Below the pieces are notes generated by a model. That model did no database searches, was not told the origin of the DNA, and saw only the letters and a program-made list of their open reading frames with translations. A stretch of 64,000 bases of DNA from Paenibacillus puerhi (GTDB lineage: Bacteria > Bacillota > Bacilli > Paenibacillales > NBRC-103111), in the NCBI RefSeq assembly GCF_009846885.1, contig NZ_WUWM01000001.1, positions 1-64,000 of the forward strand. The letters are read 5' to 3'. Below are positions 1-7,738 of the stretch, piece after piece. Each line of letters opens with the position of its first letter. Position 1 is the stretch's first letter. Position numbers and translations under genes: made by a program.

Positions 1-60
1 GAGTTGCTTGATGAGCACCTTCCATGGAGTCCAGCAGTTAGGCAACATTGTACATAACGC

Positions 61-100
61 AAAGCCTATGGATTCTCATGAACCATGGGCTTTTCTTTTT
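61..100 (+). terminator. Rho-independent terminator of a gene left of the window
   Basis: AAAGCCTATGG (61-71) pairs with CCATGGGCTTT (83-93) through one G-U pair and is followed by a T-rich run at 91-100. The T run is on the plus strand, so it ends a transcript entering from the left. Bases 1-57 may hold the last codons of that gene (an open frame ends at a TAA at 55-57), but nothing recognisable is encoded. Confidence 0.7.
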
Positions 101-185
101 CAATACACCTGGTTATTAGACGCTTACGGTAAGATGCCTGCCTTGGCCGGACTTTTTTCAGGTTAATCGTCTTGCATCGTAAGCT

Positions 186-1103
186 CTACAATCCGATGGA
201 GTCGATAATATCCTTCAGTTTCTTCGCGGAACGCTGCAGCCCGTCGGTTTCTTCTTCAGATAGCTGGAGCTTCATAACGGAGCGAACGCCCTGCTTGTCC
301 ACAATACAAGGTACGCCGAGATACACGTCCGACACTCCATGATAATCCTCCAGCAGGGTTGACACGTTGAGGACGGCGCCTTCATCCCGAAGAATCGCGG
401 TGCAGATCCGGTCGATAGCCAGGGCGATAGCGTAGAAAGTGGCCCCTTTGCCCGCGATGATCTGGTAAGCGGCATCCCGTGTATTCGTGAAGATGTCCTC
501 CTTGTTCTCTTCATCGATATTCAGCTCCGTCCCTGCCACATTGGCCAGGCTCCATACGGGCACTTCCGAGTCGCCATGTTCCCCGATGATGTGCGCGTGT
601 ACGCTGCGAGGGTCGATACTGAGGTGCTCCCCGATAAGATAACGGAAGCGGGCACTGTCGAGCAGCGTACCCGTACCGATGACCCGGTGTGCAGGCCATT
701 GCGATTTCTTGAGCGACAAGTAGCTCATCACATCCACAGGGTTGGATGCAATCAGGAGGATACCATGGGAATTGACTTTCGTGATCTCGCTGATGATGCT
801 ATCGAAGATCGAAGCGTTGCGCTTCAATAGATCAATCCGGGTCTCGCCCTGCTTCTGGGCGGCTCCCGCCGTAATCACGATAATGTCGGCATCCCGGCAG
901 TCCTCATAGCTACCCGCCCATACCTTCGTCCGTCCCAGGAACGGCAGGCCGTGGTTCATGTCCAGAGCGTCACCCACCGCCTTGTCGTGGTTCGCGTCGA
1001 TGAGTACCAGTTCGTCTGCCCTCTCGCGTAGCAGGAGCGTATAGGCCGATGTAGATCCGACTGCTCCTACGCCGATTACCGCAATCCGGGTTGCTTTTTT
1101 CAA
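186..1103 (-). CDS. ldh: L-lactate dehydrogenase
   Basis: Cytosolic enzyme interconverting pyruvate plus NADH with L-lactate plus NAD+, the usual redox sink in fermentation. The 305-residue protein has the family's normal length. It shows the Rossmann loop GVGAVGS near residues 11-17, the QGETR substrate-loop segment ending in Arg89, and the catalytic motif GEHGDSEV with His176. It lies 66 bp downstream of the formate/nitrite channel gene on the same strand, so the two probably form one operon. A malate dehydrogenase is less likely because the GEHGDSEVP context and the length are typical of L-LDH. In B. subtilis both ldh and an FNT gene (ywcJ) belong to the Rex redox regulon, which matches this pairing. 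Confidence 0.95.
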   Translation of the reverse strand: MKKATRIAVIGVGAVGSTSAYTLLLRERADELVLIDANHDKAVGDALDMNHGLPFLGRTKVWAGSYEDCRDADIIVITAGAAQKQGETRIDLLKRNASIFDSIISEITKVNSHGILLIASNPVDVMSYLSLKKSQWPAHRVIGTGTLLDSARFRYLIGEHLSIDPRSVHAHIIGEHGDSEVPVWSLANVAGTELNIDEENKEDIFTNTRDAAYQIIAGKGATFYAIALAIDRICTAILRDEGAVLNVSTLLEDYHGVSDVYLGVPCIVDKQGVRSVMKLQLSEEETDGLQRSAKKLKDIIDSIGL

Positions 1104-1169
1104 TTCGATTCATCCCTTCTTAACTTTAAAGTAATCGTTGACCCGTTTCGATCGTCTTTCCCCATGCAG

Positions 1170-1958
1170 TTACCCTTCCTTCTCATCCAGGAAAGGCTTG
1201 TTAACATAATGATACATGACGGCCATAAGCACGGAACCTCCGATAAAATTGCCTATCGTCACGGGGATGAGATTATACACAACCCCCTCGAAGGAGATCG
1301 TGCCCGGATGATGAAGCACGAGCGCAATGGCAAAGGTACACATGTTGGCTATGCTGTGTTCATAACCCGAGATAAAGAAACAGAAGACGAACAGCATCAT
1401 GGCGAACATCTTGGCTCCGTCGTTCCTAAACGACATCGGGATGAAGAATGCCAGGCATACAAGCCAGTTACACAGAATGGCACGGAAAAACAGCTCGAGC
1501 ACCGGCGCCTGCATCTTCTTCTCCACGACACTGAGAAGAAAGCCGTTGACGCTGTTGTCCCGGAACAGTCCCGTCATATAAATCAGTCCGGCGAACACCA
1601 CAGCGCCCAGGATGTTGCCTATGTAGCTTGTCGCTAGCAGCCTAGTTGCCTGAGGCCAGCGAATTTTGCGGCGCAGCGCCGCGTACGTGAAGTAGAACGT
1701 ATTGCCGGTGAACAGATCTCCTCCGCCATAGGAGATTAGGATAATCGCTGCCCCGAAGGTTAGCGCCGCCATCGGGTAAGTAAACGGGGAGTGCTCCAGG
1801 TAGAAAAAACCGCCGGTTCGGAAAGCCACGATGACACCGAAGCCGATGAACATACTGGCCAAGGCCGATCTGGAGAGATACCGGACCAAGCTCTGCTGGT
1901 AGATTTTTTGTTTTTTGAGCGCCAGCTGCTCTACCTTGAGCAGCGATTTTTGTTCCAT
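1170..1958 (-). CDS. Formate/nitrite transporter (FNT) family channel
   Basis: Inner-membrane pentameric anion channel of the FocA/NirC family, which moves formate, nitrite or lactate. The protein is hydrophobic with about six membrane spans and has the characteristic segment GGGDLFTGNTFYF in the second half-helix. The ATG at 1958 is preferred (262 residues) because GGCGGTGA lies about 5 bases upstream; an in-frame TTG at 1973 would overlap that ribosome site. It leads the ldh operon. Its divergent neighbour is a nirB remnant, so the channel may once have served nitrite uptake, and now may export lactate or formate. The substrate cannot be settled from sequence. Confidence 0.9.
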   Translation of the reverse strand: MEQKSLLKVEQLALKKQKIYQQSLVRYLSRSALASMFIGFGVIVAFRTGGFFYLEHSPFTYPMAALTFGAAIILISYGGGDLFTGNTFYFTYAALRRKIRWPQATRLLATSYIGNILGAVVFAGLIYMTGLFRDNSVNGFLLSVVEKKMQAPVLELFFRAILCNWLVCLAFFIPMSFRNDGAKMFAMMLFVFCFFISGYEHSIANMCTFAIALVLHHPGTISFEGVVYNLIPVTIGNFIGGSVLMAVMYHYVNKPFLDEKEG

Positions 1959-1990
1959 AGCTTCACCGCCCAACTATAATGGGAATTCCA

Positions 1991-2018
1991 AATATTCCCC
2001 CAGTTTATCACAAGTCAA
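1991..2018 (-). promoter_or_regulatory. Candidate promoter of the FNT-ldh operon with a TTGTGA half-site
   Basis: On the minus strand TTGACT (2013-2018) and AATATT (1991-1996) are 16 bp apart. The sequence TTGTGATAA begins inside the -35 element (TGTGA is the complement of 2008-2012). TTGTGA is one half of a Rex or Fnr/Crp operator, but the opposite half is not visible, so regulator assignment is an inference. Confidence 0.4.
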
Positions 2019-2143
2019 TCGGCCGCACCAGTAGGATCGGCAAGGTTCTCCTGAACCGGAGAACAAGAGAAAGTCTCTTCATGCTAGACGGAAATATAAA
2101 TAAAGATAAACCGTAATTAATCTATCAGGGAGGTATGGTGCAT

Positions 2144-2930
2144 TGATAGAGCGCGAGCATCTGGTGGTCGTCGGCAACGGGTTGGCAGGAGTGAACACGA
2201 TGGAGAACATGCTGAAGCTGGCCCCGAACCGCTATAAAATAACGGTCTTCGGGAGCAGAGCCTTGTCCCAACTACAACCGTATCCAGCTATCGTATGTCC
2301 TGGAGAAGAGCAAGGCCATTGAGGATATCATCCTCAATGATTGGGATGGGTACAGGAGAACGAGATCGACCTTCATACGGGTACGACGGTGACCCGCCTG
2401 GATCCAGTCACCAAGCTAGTAGCCACGGACAATGGATTGGTCGTCTCCTATGATAAGCTGATCCTCGCCACGGGCTCCAAGCCTTTTATCCTCCCTGTCC
2501 CTGGAGCTGACAAGCAGGGTATCGTCGGCTTCCGGGACGACGCTGGAAGCGGAGTTCGTCGTCATGGCTGTAGGCATCCGGCCGAATACCGAGCTTGCTC
2601 GGTCTGCAGGCCTTCAGGGAACCGGGGCATCGTCGTCGACGATTATATGCGCACCTCCGCATCGGGCGTCTATGCCGTCGGGGAGTGCAACGAACATCGC
2701 GGCATCAGCTACGGGCTGGTCGCTCCGCTGTTCGAGCAGGGGTGGTTCTGGCCAGGCATCTCTGCGGAGTTGAGACAAAGCCGTACGAGGGAATGATCGT
2801 TTCCACACAGCTCAAAATCTCGGGAGTGGACGTATTCTCCGCGGGCGAGTTTACGGACGCGCCGGACCTCGCCGTTGTCCGCGGGCGCTTCCCGCTCCTG
2901 CGGCGGATTCCGTCCGGTCTAAAAAAATGT
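2144..2930 (+). pseudogene. Decayed nirB-like nitrite reductase large subunit (N-terminal remnant)
   Basis: Several overlapping short frames encode consecutive pieces of the FAD/NAD(P)H-binding half of assimilatory nitrite reductase. In order: a dinucleotide-binding start (VVVGNGLAGV) after a TTG at 2144 with GGGAGG upstream; EDIILNDW after a frame change near 2266; then YDKLILATGSKPFILPVPGA; VVMAVGIRPNTELARSAGLQ; VVDDYMRTSASGVYAVGE; and YEGMIVSTQLKISGVDVFSAGE. At least four frame changes and an internal deletion near 2540 separate them. The C-terminal 2Fe-2S and siroheme domains are absent. It cannot give a working reductase. It marks a lost nitrite-reduction locus next to a retained FNT channel. 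Confidence 0.85.
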
Positions 2931-2947
2931 TCACGAATTGATTCCTA

Positions 2948-2963
2948 TGTGAGTGTAATCACA
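2948..2963. promoter_or_regulatory. Fnr/Crp- or Rex-type palindrome
   Basis: TGTGA-GTGTAA-TCACA is a perfect 5-6-5 palindrome. It lies 67 bp before the cupin start codon and directly after the nirB remnant. TGTGA-N6-TCACA is the known Bacillus Fnr consensus and is also the core of the Rex operator TTGTGA-N6-TCACAA. The flanking A on the right fits Rex; the left flank is A rather than T. Confidence 0.55.
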
Positions 2964-3029
2964 AAGGAGGTTCCATTTTGAAGATATAATGGTCTCATAC
3001 TCAAGAATTTCGTTTAGGGGGAATCGGGT

Positions 3030-3371
3030 ATGTTGAAGCTCTCTCTTCAATCGGTTCGTGAATTCAAGACGGAAAGCTTTACGAAACGAATTTTATTCAA
3101 AACGACGAACAGCGTAACGTTTGTCCTTCATTTTTTACCGGGGCAAAAATTGCCGGTTCACCGTCATTCGGATTCCGAGGTTCATCTGTTAGTCCTGGAA
3201 GGAAAGGGCCAACTAGTATTGGATGGGGAGATCATGGAGGTGTCCGCGGAAGAAGCTGTTTTATGCGGGGGAGACGTAGCATTTTCCTTCGAGAACACGG
3301 GCCAAGAGCCTGTCCGGCTGTACGTGACGCTAACCAAGCTGCCCGATGAACGATATGCAGAGAACATTTAG
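3030..3371 (+). CDS. Cupin-domain protein
   Basis: Single-domain cupin of 113 residues. The first cupin motif is visible as PGQKLPVHRHSDSEVHLLVLEGKG, with the metal-binding set H-x-H...E, followed by a glycine-rich turn and the second motif region around GGDVAFSFENTG. AGGGGG precedes the ATG. The ligand is unknown; small cupins of this sort are common with redox and nitrogen genes. It follows the palindrome at 2948 and may be the only survivor of an anaerobically controlled nitrite operon. It is monocistronic, since a terminator follows at once. Confidence 0.8.
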   Translation: MLKLSLQSVREFKTESFTKRILFKTTNSVTFVLHFLPGQKLPVHRHSDSEVHLLVLEGKGQLVLDGEIMEVSAEEAVLCGGDVAFSFENTGQEPVRLYVTLTKLPDERYAENI

Positions 3372-3380
3372 ATCAACATC

Positions 3381-3418
3381 GAAGCAGAAGAGGGATTCCT
3401 CAACTGCTTTTTTTTTTC
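3381..3418 (+). terminator. Rho-independent terminator after the cupin gene
   Basis: AAGCAG pairs with CTGCTT and, inside it, GAGG with CCTC around a GATT loop; the stem is followed by about ten T residues. Confidence 0.85.
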
Positions 3419-3567
3419 GGCTCAAAACTAGTCAGTGACTTTGTCGATTATAGAAAATACATACATAAATTCAATATATAATTTATAATACCAGTTAAAG
3501 AGCTCGTAAGGGCCACCCTTCGGATGTCCCTTGGTCCTCAAGGAATCGGAAACTCAAGGAGGCAAAG

Positions 3568-4137
3568 ATGAAAACCACTATTTTTATGATTCGGCATGCC
3601 GAGTCTCCCTTTGTGTTTGGTGAAGAAAGATCCAGAGGTCTATCTGAGAGTGGATTTCAAGCGGCAATGAAAGTTGCCGACATGTTAGATTCGGTAGACA
3701 TACATGGTATTGTCTCAAGTACCTACGAAAGGGCTAAGCAAACCGTGCAATTCCTGGCGGAAAGGAAAAACTTGCCAATCATAGAATATGAAGAACTAAG
3801 GGAAAGACCTATAAAAGGACTGGACTACAAATCATCATGGGAGGAATTATTGAAGGCGATCGAAAAATCGTTTGTTGATATGGATTATGCTCTCGACGGT
3901 GGAGAATCAACAAGACAAGCCCAACAAAGAGCGATCCCGATTGTTCAGGAGCTACTGGAGGAATATAAGGGGAAAAACATAGCCATTGGGACACATGGAA
4001 ATATCATGACGATTATCATGAATTTTTTTGATAACAAGTATGGATATGATTTTTGGAACAGTACGTCAAAACCAGATATTTATAGAATGACTTTTGTTGA
4101 GGGTCAACTACAAAAGATTGACCGATTATGGAAGTGA
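3568..4137 (+). CDS. Histidine phosphatase superfamily protein
   Basis: Cytosolic branch-1 histidine phosphatase (phosphoglycerate-mutase-like fold) of 189 residues. The catalytic RHA motif is at residues 9-11 (MIRHAES, His10 as the phospho-acceptor), the second pocket motif is STYERAKQT, and the second catalytic His lies in IAIGTHGNIM. AAGGAGG precedes the ATG. The substrate is unknown. It is the first of three related phosphatases within 6 kb (others at 7739 and 8938) and resembles the one at 7739 in length and in the C-terminal signature (WNSTSKPDIYRM against WKRMANPDIFHM), so the two are probably paralogues. Confidence 0.88.
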   Translation: MKTTIFMIRHAESPFVFGEERSRGLSESGFQAAMKVADMLDSVDIHGIVSSTYERAKQTVQFLAERKNLPIIEYEELRERPIKGLDYKSSWEELLKAIEKSFVDMDYALDGGESTRQAQQRAIPIVQELLEEYKGKNIAIGTHGNIMTIIMNFFDNKYGYDFWNSTSKPDIYRMTFVEGQLQKIDRLWK

Positions 4138-4194
4138 GGGAAGTTGGGGAAGGCAATGACTTCTTCGAACACCTTAAAGAAAGGAAACTAACAG

Positions 4195-4611
4195 TTGATG
4201 GAGAATTCACCGAAGCATATAATAGTCGCCGCTGCGGTTGTTTTGAACAAGGATAACAAGATTTTATTGCTTAATGGGCCGAAGAGAGGTTGGGAGATTC
4301 CGGGGGGGCGTGTGGAGGAGGGGGAGTCTATATCCTCTGCAGCGGTGAGAGAAACCAAGGAAGAAACCGGAATAGATATCGAAATTGTTAAATTTTGCGG
4401 GATATTTCAGAACGTTAAGGAATCTGTTTGCAGCACCTTGTTTGTAGGAAGACCTGTTGGTGGAGAGTTTAAAACGTCTAATGAAAGTCTTGAGATTAAT
4501 TATTTCTCATTAGAAGAGGCACTGAACAAGATAACGTGGAAGAGCTTCAAAAAACAAATTGAATGTTGTATGACTCGTCAAGATCCATTTTTAATAGAAT
4601 TTAATAACTAA
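4195..4611 (+). CDS. NUDIX hydrolase
   Basis: Cleaves a nucleoside diphosphate linked to another group; the true substrate is unknown. The Nudix box is complete: GRVEEGES, then RETKEETGI, at about residues 36-60, holding the metal-binding REXXEE helix. The N-terminal strand HIIVAAAVVLN is typical of the fold. The start could be the TTG at 4195 or the adjacent ATG at 4198; AAAGGAA about 9-12 bases upstream serves either. It is 57 bp behind the phosphatase gene and may be cotranscribed with it. Confidence 0.88.
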   Translation: MMENSPKHIIVAAAVVLNKDNKILLLNGPKRGWEIPGGRVEEGESISSAAVRETKEETGIDIEIVKFCGIFQNVKESVCSTLFVGRPVGGEFKTSNESLEINYFSLEEALNKITWKSFKKQIECCMTRQDPFLIEFNN

Positions 4612-4667
4612 GCAAAGACCATCCATTTGTGTGGGGGATCGAGGAAGGCTCGAAGGAGGACAATAAG

Positions 4668-5159
4668 ATGTTGATTTTCCGAGTTACAAAGAGTTTATTA
4701 AAAGAACTAAAGCTTCAATCGACAAGGGTTGATATAGCAGATCCATTCTTTAGTTGGCATGCAAATAACTTTGTACTGAACAGAAGAAAATGCATCGTAT
4801 TTATGAATGATCTGACACGTTTAAGCGTGACGCTTTATGGAATTAAGGCTAAGGAATATAAGGATCTGGACGGAATTTTTAAAGTACAACTGAGAGACTA
4901 CTTAATAAGCGAGAATATAGAAGAAGAACGGATAGATAAGTATTTGGAACGTTGTGGGGATGAGGCAATCATTTCAGATACGAATAATCGAAGCGTACTA
5001 GGTACTTTAAAGGAAGTAATGTTAATAATGAATACAATTGAAAAGAACGAATGGGCAAGCAATTTGGAGAGAGATCAATGGAACAATACAATTATTTATA
5101 AACCGATTGGCTACCAGCAACCTATCGATGTTTTTAAGAACGAGATTAATAAATTATAG
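4668..5159 (+). CDS. DUF6933-like protein of unknown function
   Basis: A 163-residue protein starting at the ATG at 4668, chosen because AAGGAGG lies eight bases upstream. It begins LIFRVTKSLLKELK and contains the segment SWHANNFVLNRRKCIVFMND, a pattern I associate with the DUF6933 family found in Bacillales. No catalytic motif, signal peptide or membrane span is visible. It follows the NUDIX gene by 56 bp. The family assignment is from recall of the motif, not a search. Confidence 0.65.
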   Translation: MLIFRVTKSLLKELKLQSTRVDIADPFFSWHANNFVLNRRKCIVFMNDLTRLSVTLYGIKAKEYKDLDGIFKVQLRDYLISENIEEERIDKYLERCGDEAIISDTNNRSVLGTLKEVMLIMNTIEKNEWASNLERDQWNNTIIYKPIGYQQPIDVFKNEINKL

Positions 5160-5274
5160 GTTAACGATAATTAATATTACGAGTCTTCCTGAAGCATTTC
5201 GGAGAAGCAGAATACAGGTGCGTATTCAAAATTAGAGGAATATGTTAAATTATAGAAACGACAGGTAGAACTCC

Positions 5275-5352
5275 ATGACGGAACCTTACATCGAAAAGAT
5301 TGAGGGTTTTCGTCTTTTTTTCGCTTCACTTATGGGACAGAGGAGAGGATAA
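5275..5352 (+). CDS. Possible 25-residue leader ORF before the DUF6886-like gene
   Basis: An ATG at 5275 opens 25 codons that stop at 5350-5352, three bases before the first conserved codon of the next gene. It also crosses a weak hairpin (CGAAAA 5292-5297 with TTTTCG 5307-5312) followed by TCTTTTTTT. The stretch is therefore either a terminator region or a short leader; no ribosome site of note precedes it, so it may well not be expressed. Confidence 0.2.
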   Translation: MTEPYIEKIEGFRLFFASLMGQRRG

Positions 5353-5354
5353 AC

Positions 5355-5867
5355 ATCTTATATCATTTCAGTGAAGAGGCAGGGATTAAAACCTTTATCC
5401 CAAGGCCCAATCGGTCGTTTCCACATCTAAAACCGGCCGTATGGGCCATTGACCAGGAGCATGCTCCTCATTATTATTTTCCAAGGGATTGTCCCCGAGT
5501 GATTTATTGGAAGTCGGAAACTAGTACAGCTGAAGATATCGATTTGTTTTTTAAGTACAGCTCTGCGGACAAGATTATGATCATTGAGAATCGTTGGTTG
5601 GAGAGATTAAGGGATACCCGGTTATATGTGTATGGGTTTGATCCGAAGGATTTTAATCTGTTTGAAGAAGCGAAGACTGCGGGATACTACATTTCTCATA
5701 AGGAAGTTAAACCTGTTCAGGTCGAGGTCATAGATGATTTGCTGGGAAGATTATTGGAGCAACCGATTGAGCTGCGCTTCACGCCCACATTAGGTCTAAT
5801 AAGGAATGCCGTTATTCAGTCGACCTTAGATTTTTCCATCATTCGATATTCGAATGCGACGAAGTGA
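5355..5867 (+). CDS. DUF6886-like protein lacking a canonical start codon
   Basis: The open frame encodes LYHFSEEAGIKTFIPRP, then PAVWAIDQEHAPHYYFPRDCPR, IMIIENRWLERL and a C-terminal helix, about 170 residues in all. This is the full-length pattern I recall for the DUF6886 family, including the N-terminal HFSEE motif. No ATG, GTG or TTG occurs between the upstream in-frame stop (5301-5303) and this motif. AGGAGAGG (5341-5348) sits seven bases before ATC at 5355. Either translation begins at the non-standard ATC, or the start codon has been lost and translation starts at GTG 5499, which would remove the first 48 residues. Function unknown. Confidence 0.55.
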   Translation: MLYHFSEEAGIKTFIPRPNRSFPHLKPAVWAIDQEHAPHYYFPRDCPRVIYWKSETSTAEDIDLFFKYSSADKIMIIENRWLERLRDTRLYVYGFDPKDFNLFEEAKTAGYYISHKEVKPVQVEVIDDLLGRLLEQPIELRFTPTLGLIRNAVIQSTLDFSIIRYSNATK

Positions 5868-5875
5868 AAAGGGGA

Positions 5876-6001
5876 TAGCTCGTAAAACAAATTGATATTA
5901 TCGAAGTCGATGAAGAAGAGAAGCCTGTACAAAACAAGATGTTGACGCACCGACGGGCAAGGCGGTTTCGTAATATGAAGGATGTGAATAATCATTTGTG
6001 A
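5876..6001 (+). pseudogene. Start-less ORF fragment of about 40 codons
   Basis: The frame after the stop at 5865 reads QIDIIEVDEEEKPVQNKM and ends at TGA 5999-6001. It has codon use like a real gene but no NTG start after its upstream stop. It looks like the remainder of a degraded gene, and I do not recognise the family. Its stop overlaps the GTG start of the next ORF. Confidence 0.3.
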
Positions 6002-6438
6002 GGAAAAGAGAATATGTCATCTTGTTATTAATCCTAGCTTTAATCATCACGGGTTATTTATACATAGAGTCGAATAGAATGCGACAACATTTACAGGATT
6101 CTATAGATAATTCCTTCAAATATCAATTAAGTCATGTCCTGGACAGTTTAAGTATGGAAATAAACGAGTATACCTATAGATCATTAATAGCTAACGTATC
6201 TAATGCAGCCTCTTTATCGGAGTTAACGTCTTTTGAGAAAATAAATGATAACCTGGATATTACATTACACCATTTATATATTTCTTTGAGAGAAGAGAAA
6301 TCAAAGGACAAAGTCTTATTACGTATAGATGAATTGAGGGAGGTTTTTTTGCTTCTAGTTCAGGAGCCCTCAAGTAAGCAGGCTACAGACCGGCTAATTG
6401 AGATCACCAACGATACGTTCTTTAACGTAGCGGGATAG
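5998..6438 (+). CDS. Membrane-anchored protein of unknown function
   Basis: A 146-residue protein with an N-terminal signal anchor (VILLLILALIITGYLYI, residues 7-23) followed by an entirely helical, charged extracytoplasmic part with coiled-coil-like stretches. No family is recognised. The GTG at 5998 is the only sensible start; the ribosome site is weak (AAGGAT). The gene is low in G+C like its neighbours. Confidence 0.6.
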   Translation: MRKREYVILLLILALIITGYLYIESNRMRQHLQDSIDNSFKYQLSHVLDSLSMEINEYTYRSLIANVSNAASLSELTSFEKINDNLDITLHHLYISLREEKSKDKVLLRIDELREVFLLLVQEPSSKQATDRLIEITNDTFFNVAG

Positions 6439-6467
6439 CAAATACGATTCAAGGAGCCCAGTCCATA

Positions 6468-6983
6468 ATGAGTTCAAGTACTACAAATTTTATTTTCGTA
6501 TATGGACCCCTTCTTCTCGGTGTTCTGTTTTTGATCATTGCAGGACTCGGACTATATGGCATGGTATGCATGATTCGACTCGCACGCCGGGAATTAAAAG
6601 CAAACCGAAATAAGCCATATCAAAGACAAAATAGGGCTGATACCGTGATAAGTAAACATACTAGGGAGCATTATACTTGGGGAAATCAATGTGACGGTTG
6701 GCGCCTTATTAACGAAGAGGACCAAAGCATTATACAGGAACGAATGCCGCCTGGCACTTATGAGGTAAGACATTTTCATAATAAGTCCAAGCAATTTTTC
6801 TTTGTACTCTCAGGAACCCTGACTATTGAAGTGGACGGAACCGTTTATAAGCTGGTAGAGCATGAGGGGATGGAAATGCTGCCCGGGGAGCCGCATCAAG
6901 TATTTAATAAGTCGGAGAAGGACACCGAGTTTCTAGTCATTTCAAGTCCGAATACAAGGAATGATAGAGTCATACTAGGTTAA
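6468..6983 (+). CDS. Membrane segment fused to a cupin domain
   Basis: Residues 1-60 form a membrane segment (FVYGPLLLGVLFLIIAGLGL) followed by a basic stretch (RLARRELKANRNK). This resembles the free-standing ~50-residue single-span proteins of Bacillales. Residues ~62-171 are a complete cupin: REHYTWGNQCDGWRL, then the metal motif PPGTYEVRHFHNKSKQFFFVLSG and the C-terminal LPGEPHQVFNKS. Cupins of this subfamily normally start just before the REHY motif and are soluble. The protein therefore looks like a fusion that tethers a cupin at the inner face of the membrane. AAGGAG lies before the ATG. Ligand unknown. Confidence 0.75.
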   Translation: MSSSTTNFIFVYGPLLLGVLFLIIAGLGLYGMVCMIRLARRELKANRNKPYQRQNRADTVISKHTREHYTWGNQCDGWRLINEEDQSIIQERMPPGTYEVRHFHNKSKQFFFVLSGTLTIEVDGTVYKLVEHEGMEMLPGEPHQVFNKSEKDTEFLVISSPNTRNDRVILG

Positions 6984-7000
6984 CAAAGAGGAGCACATCC

Positions 7001-7708
7001 ATGTACCTTAGAAGTGTTGAGCTGCTGACTGAAAAAATTGGGAACCCGGATCAGTATCCCTTCCATATCCCCACGATACGCTCCTTGCATAAATTGGAGT
7101 TCAAGAGCAACGTTACTTTTTTTGTCGGTGAGAACGGATCAGGCAAATCAACAATTCTGGAGGCTATTGCTTATCAGTGCGGGTTTAATACGGCCGGTGG
7201 CGGCAGAAATAATGTGTATGAGATGCATGCGGCCGAATCCTCGTTAGGTGACTATTTGCGGCTTTCCTGGATGCCCAAAATTTCCAATGGTTTTTTTATG
7301 CGTTCCGAATCCTTTTACCAATTTGCATCTCATATTGATAGTATTGGTGCCAATGAGCATTATGGCGGACGATCCTTGCATGAACAATCCCATGGGGAGT
7401 CGTTTCTTAATTTGTTCCTGAACCGATTTCATCGAAAAGGACTTTATTTGCTCGATGAACCCGAAGCCGCGCTATCTCCGGCCAGGCAGTTGTCTTTGCT
7501 GCGAATTCTTCACGATCTGGCGGACACCTCTCAATTTATTATCGCTACTCACTCCCCCATTATCTTGGGTTATCCGGGAGGGCATATCTTGAGTTTCGAT
7601 CATAGCGAAATAACCGAAATGGCTTATGAGGAAACCGAGCATTATCAAATAACGAGAAGATTTTTGGAGAATCGAAATAGCATTCTGAAGGAGCTATTCA
7701 AGAATTAA
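7001..7708 (+). CDS. AAA family ATPase (ABC/SMC-like, single)
   Basis: Cytosolic ATPase of 235 residues. Walker A GENGSGKST is at 43-51, the Walker B region YLLDEPEAALSP near 148-159 and the switch His in IIATHSPI near 183. This belongs to the overcoming-lysogenisation/RecF-like group of stand-alone ATPases in which a short insert replaces the ABC signature. Nothing that pairs with it as a nuclease (TOPRIM or HNH) is adjacent, so a defence role is not supported. GAGGAG precedes the ATG. It sits 17 bp behind the cupin fusion gene. Confidence 0.85.
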   Translation: MYLRSVELLTEKIGNPDQYPFHIPTIRSLHKLEFKSNVTFFVGENGSGKSTILEAIAYQCGFNTAGGGRNNVYEMHAAESSLGDYLRLSWMPKISNGFFMRSESFYQFASHIDSIGANEHYGGRSLHEQSHGESFLNLFLNRFHRKGLYLLDEPEAALSPARQLSLLRILHDLADTSQFIIATHSPIILGYPGGHILSFDHSEITEMAYEETEHYQITRRFLENRNSILKELFKN

Positions 7709-7738
7709 GTTAGAGGACTCTGAAAAGGAGTTGATTCG

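Noticed and set aside
7001..7708. AAA ATPase as part of an anti-phage defence pair
   Set aside because: No nuclease, helicase or toxin gene is adjacent; the neighbours are a cupin and a phosphatase.
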